A stretch of DNA of 18,521 bases from positions 1 to 18,521 of the forward strand of contig JBBHKE010001528.1 in the NCBI GenBank assembly GCA_037447655.1, written 5' to 3'. Positions 16,841 through 18,521 of this stretch are shown here, one piece after another. Origin of the DNA: Zygnema cylindricum. Its lineage: Eukaryota; Streptophyta; Zygnematophyceae; Zygnematales; Zygnemataceae. The notes beneath the pieces were generated by a model that was not told the DNA's origin, made no database searches, and was given only the letters and a program-made list of their open reading frames with translations. The translations under genes were made by a program, and so were the position numbers. Within the stretch, counting starts at the first letter, position 1. Every line of letters begins with the position of its first letter.

Positions 16841-17533
16841 GTGGGAAAGTGGAAGGGGCAAATATTATCCTAGAGGCTTTACATAGGCTGCTCATTCTGT
16901 GGGTCAATGGAGACCACATAATTTCAGGGACCGATTGGAGGAACAACGATTATAGGAAACTGGTCCGAAATTATGGAAGGGGGGGGGCAAAAAAATTAGA
17001 CTGACGAGTTTGGACCAAGGGCTCCCAAGGGTTTGTGTCATTTTTGTAAGAAACCAAAGCACTATATGGCGGAATGCACTAAGCTAACCGAACTTCCGTT
17101 AAAGGAGGGGCGAATCGGTGGACCTCCAAGAGGAAAGAAAAAGACTCTTGTGACTAACGTACACGAGGAGAAATCCGAATTCAAGGACGGTGAGCTTTTG
17201 GTGGATGAGGAGTTGAAGGCAAAGACCGAGGTCAAAATTCCTCGAAAGCAGAAATGTGCTTTTGGAGATTTGAAAGGTGAAGGAGGTTGGATTGTGGATT
17301 CGAGTCCCTCTATGCACATGTGTAAGGATAAACACCTGTTCCCTAAGATGAGAAAGATTCCCACTGTAGAGATAGAGTATGGGGATGGGAGGGTTGTCAC
17401 TTCTATTATGGTCGGATCGGTAGATCTAAAAATTTTAGTGGAGGATATGCTTAGGTTGGGATATGGAACCTCTAAAAGCTCACCACGCCTGAATCTTTAT
17501 GTCCGGAGCCTAGAATGTAAGAGTGGGGGATAG
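16819..17533 (+). pseudogene. Leader/nucleocapsid/protease remnant of element C
   Basis: An ATG at 16819, in the last 22 bases of the LTR, opens a frame that runs through the leader, crosses the gag-deletion junction in phase (S-G-T-D-W-R-N-N-D), and ends at TGA 17002 after a run of nine G. A second frame from about 17003 carries the knuckle CHFCKKPKHYMAEC, a basic stretch and the protease core GWIVDSSPSMHMCKDK, where the catalytic D-S-G has become D-S-S. It then leaves copia homology near 17448 and ends at 17533. A one- or two-base change in the G run explains the shift. It is not functional as a protease. Confidence 0.72.
16841..17448 (+). mobile_element. Internal region of copia element C: leader fused to nucleocapsid and protease, gag missing
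   Basis: The leader (GTGGGAAAGTGGAAGG ... GGAGACCACATAATTTCAG) runs to 16927 and then joins GGACCGATTGG, which aligns with B at 12417 (GAGCTGATTGG). The missing interval corresponds to 11609-12416 of B, which begins GT and ends AG. Homology to B continues through the zinc knuckle and protease to about 17448 (VDLKILVED) and then stops, so integrase, RT and RNase H are absent and no 3' LTR is present in the window. Confidence 0.78.
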
Positions 17534-17584
17534 TCATTGGCAGCTCCGCAATTCCACCTCAAAGCAACAAAAAGATCGGCAAAA
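17449..17584. other. Unassigned sequence after the copia C breakpoint
   Basis: About 135 bases with no match that I recognise to B or to the broken coding region that follows. The C frame stays open here until 17533 but no longer resembles copia protein. Confidence 0.5.
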
Positions 17585-18316
17585 AATGGAATCAGAGGGA
17601 ACACAACAAAAAAACGACAAGACTGTTATCCTTTACTCCCCGGGCACTAATTGTGAACAGTAATGTCGGCCTCAGCATCAAGCTAGCTCAACCTCCTCCA
17701 CAACCTAAAAAGAAAATGCCTTCGGGTTTTCATCATTTTCAGGTGGATAAACAGAAACAGTTGGCAAAGGAGGACCTTGATAAGCAAAGTGATCAAGAAT
17801 GGTTTGAGAAAAACCTGGCCGAACGTCCGGATGAAAACACTCCTGGCACCCCTCTGACTGCACATTCTGATGACGAAGATGATGAAACAAACAAGGAAAT
17901 GCCCAAGTCCCAACCCTCTTCCTTAAAACCAGCTGTCATCTGGTAAAGCACCTAATGCCTTACGCACTCACCCAAGTGAAGACTTTGGCCTCTTCTCATA
18001 ATTTTCCCAAAGAAGTTCTCATCGAGGCACTAGGAGAGGAAATTCATTTGGGGAGAGAAAAAGTAGCTATGGGAAATCAGCCCAAAGCTGTCTTTTTGTC
18101 CTCGAAACCCAAAACCCCTATAATGGATACGGTTTATAAGGCGTTATCGGTGGCTCTTATCCTGAACCGGACCGGCAAATTCAAGCTTAATGGCTACGGA
18201 GGATATCAAGATGCAGTGGTCGTACCGGGGCGTTGCCAAATCTTATCACCACCTCTACTTTATAGCAAATGCCACAAGAGCTGCGGCCAAAAATCTGTCC
18301 AAGCGACATCTGTCTG
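17585..18316 (+). pseudogene. Broken coding region of unknown family
   Basis: Protein-like sequence runs through four plus-strand frames in succession: ATG at 17586 to a stop near 17661 (MESEGTQQKNDKTVILYS), about 17653-17946 (hydrophilic, with PPPQPKKK and an acidic HSDDEDDE cluster), 17955-18210 (KTLASSHNFPKEVLIEALGE ... KFKLNGYGG), and about 18210-18315 (MQWSYRGVAK ... ANATRAAAKNLSK). Each block is compositionally normal protein and they abut, which suggests one gene of roughly 230-240 codons broken by small indels. Short introns are another possibility: TCTG^gtaaag at 17945 is donor-like, but no convincing acceptor follows. I do not recognise the family. A structural protein of a virus or transposon integrated in the genome is conceivable but unsupported. 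Confidence 0.45.
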
Positions 18317-18521
18317 ACTAAAGTCAGCAGAGGAAGCCAGCCAGTCCATGGAATTATCAAGGCCATAGAGATTTGTCATGCCGCATTATGTCGTGACATG
18401 TATTTTGTTTATTTGTAGGAATATTACGGGTTGAGGCTACACTAATACTGGTTGTGTTAAAATCATGCTTGAATGCAGGATTTATTGTGTACTTACTTCG
18501 AAAAGACGCCGAGAATTCCGC
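18317..18521. other. Unassigned tail
   Basis: No coding frame of note. A T-rich stretch ending tttatttgtag at about 18418, followed by GAATATTACGGG, resembles a 3' splice site, but nothing downstream can be tested before the window ends. Confidence 0.4.

Noticed and set aside
1-18521. CRISPR array, operon or prophage
   Set aside because: No regularly spaced repeats with unique spacers, no clustered bacterial-type genes and no ribosome-binding sites. The introns, copia elements and hAT-like elements are eukaryotic.

Overview
The window looks like transposon-rich intergenic DNA from a eukaryotic nuclear genome, probably of the green-plant lineage. Coding blocks at the left end have short exons, GT...AG introns and poly-T-rich intron ends on the minus strand. 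One exon pair reads as the inhibitor_I9 prodomain of a plant-type subtilase, and most of the remainder is Ty1/copia, hAT-like and TWA-target-site transposon DNA. Species cannot be named from this sequence. There is no bacterial gene organisation.

Left end (1-2330, minus strand): a 5'-incomplete subtilase gene leaves the window at base 1. Upstream of it lie three exon-like blocks with matching splice phases, read as a possible P-loop ATPase-type protein. They are separated by A/T-rich low-complexity introns. Bases 2331-3290 hold homopolymers and a 24-bp tandem repeat, with no supported gene.

Middle (3298-6413): a patchwork of non-autonomous DNA transposons. A 1548-bp hAT-like element has 15-bp inverted ends, a near-perfect 8-bp target duplication and arrays of TATCG/CGATA near both ends. 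A smaller element with TAA flanks and strong hairpins is nested inside it. A TTAA-flanked miniature element and a 778-bp TAA-flanked element follow, abutting each other. A fourth end of the TAA-flanked family lies at 3298.

Right two thirds (6577-17448): a chain of related Ty1/copia retrotransposons in the order LTR-A-LTR-B-LTR-C. A keeps only gag. B keeps a full gag-protease-integrase-RT-RNase H array but has eight premature stops and one frameshift. C has lost gag and most of pol. A's 5' LTR is interrupted by an inverted LTR-plus-leader copy (Z). B's 5' LTR is interrupted by a 1389-bp solo LTR of another family, with CTTTT target duplications. The two B LTRs are both 802 bp once the solo LTR is removed. 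LTR copies carry an antisense tRNA-like segment with A-box and B-box motifs.

The most interesting observation is the gag deletion in C. Its breakpoints correspond to a GT...AG pair in B (CAG^GTTATG ... CTGCAG^GAG), and the join puts an open leader frame in phase with the nucleocapsid frame. C may descend from a spliced retrotransposon RNA.

Right edge (17449-18521): a broken coding region of unknown family and a short unassigned tail.
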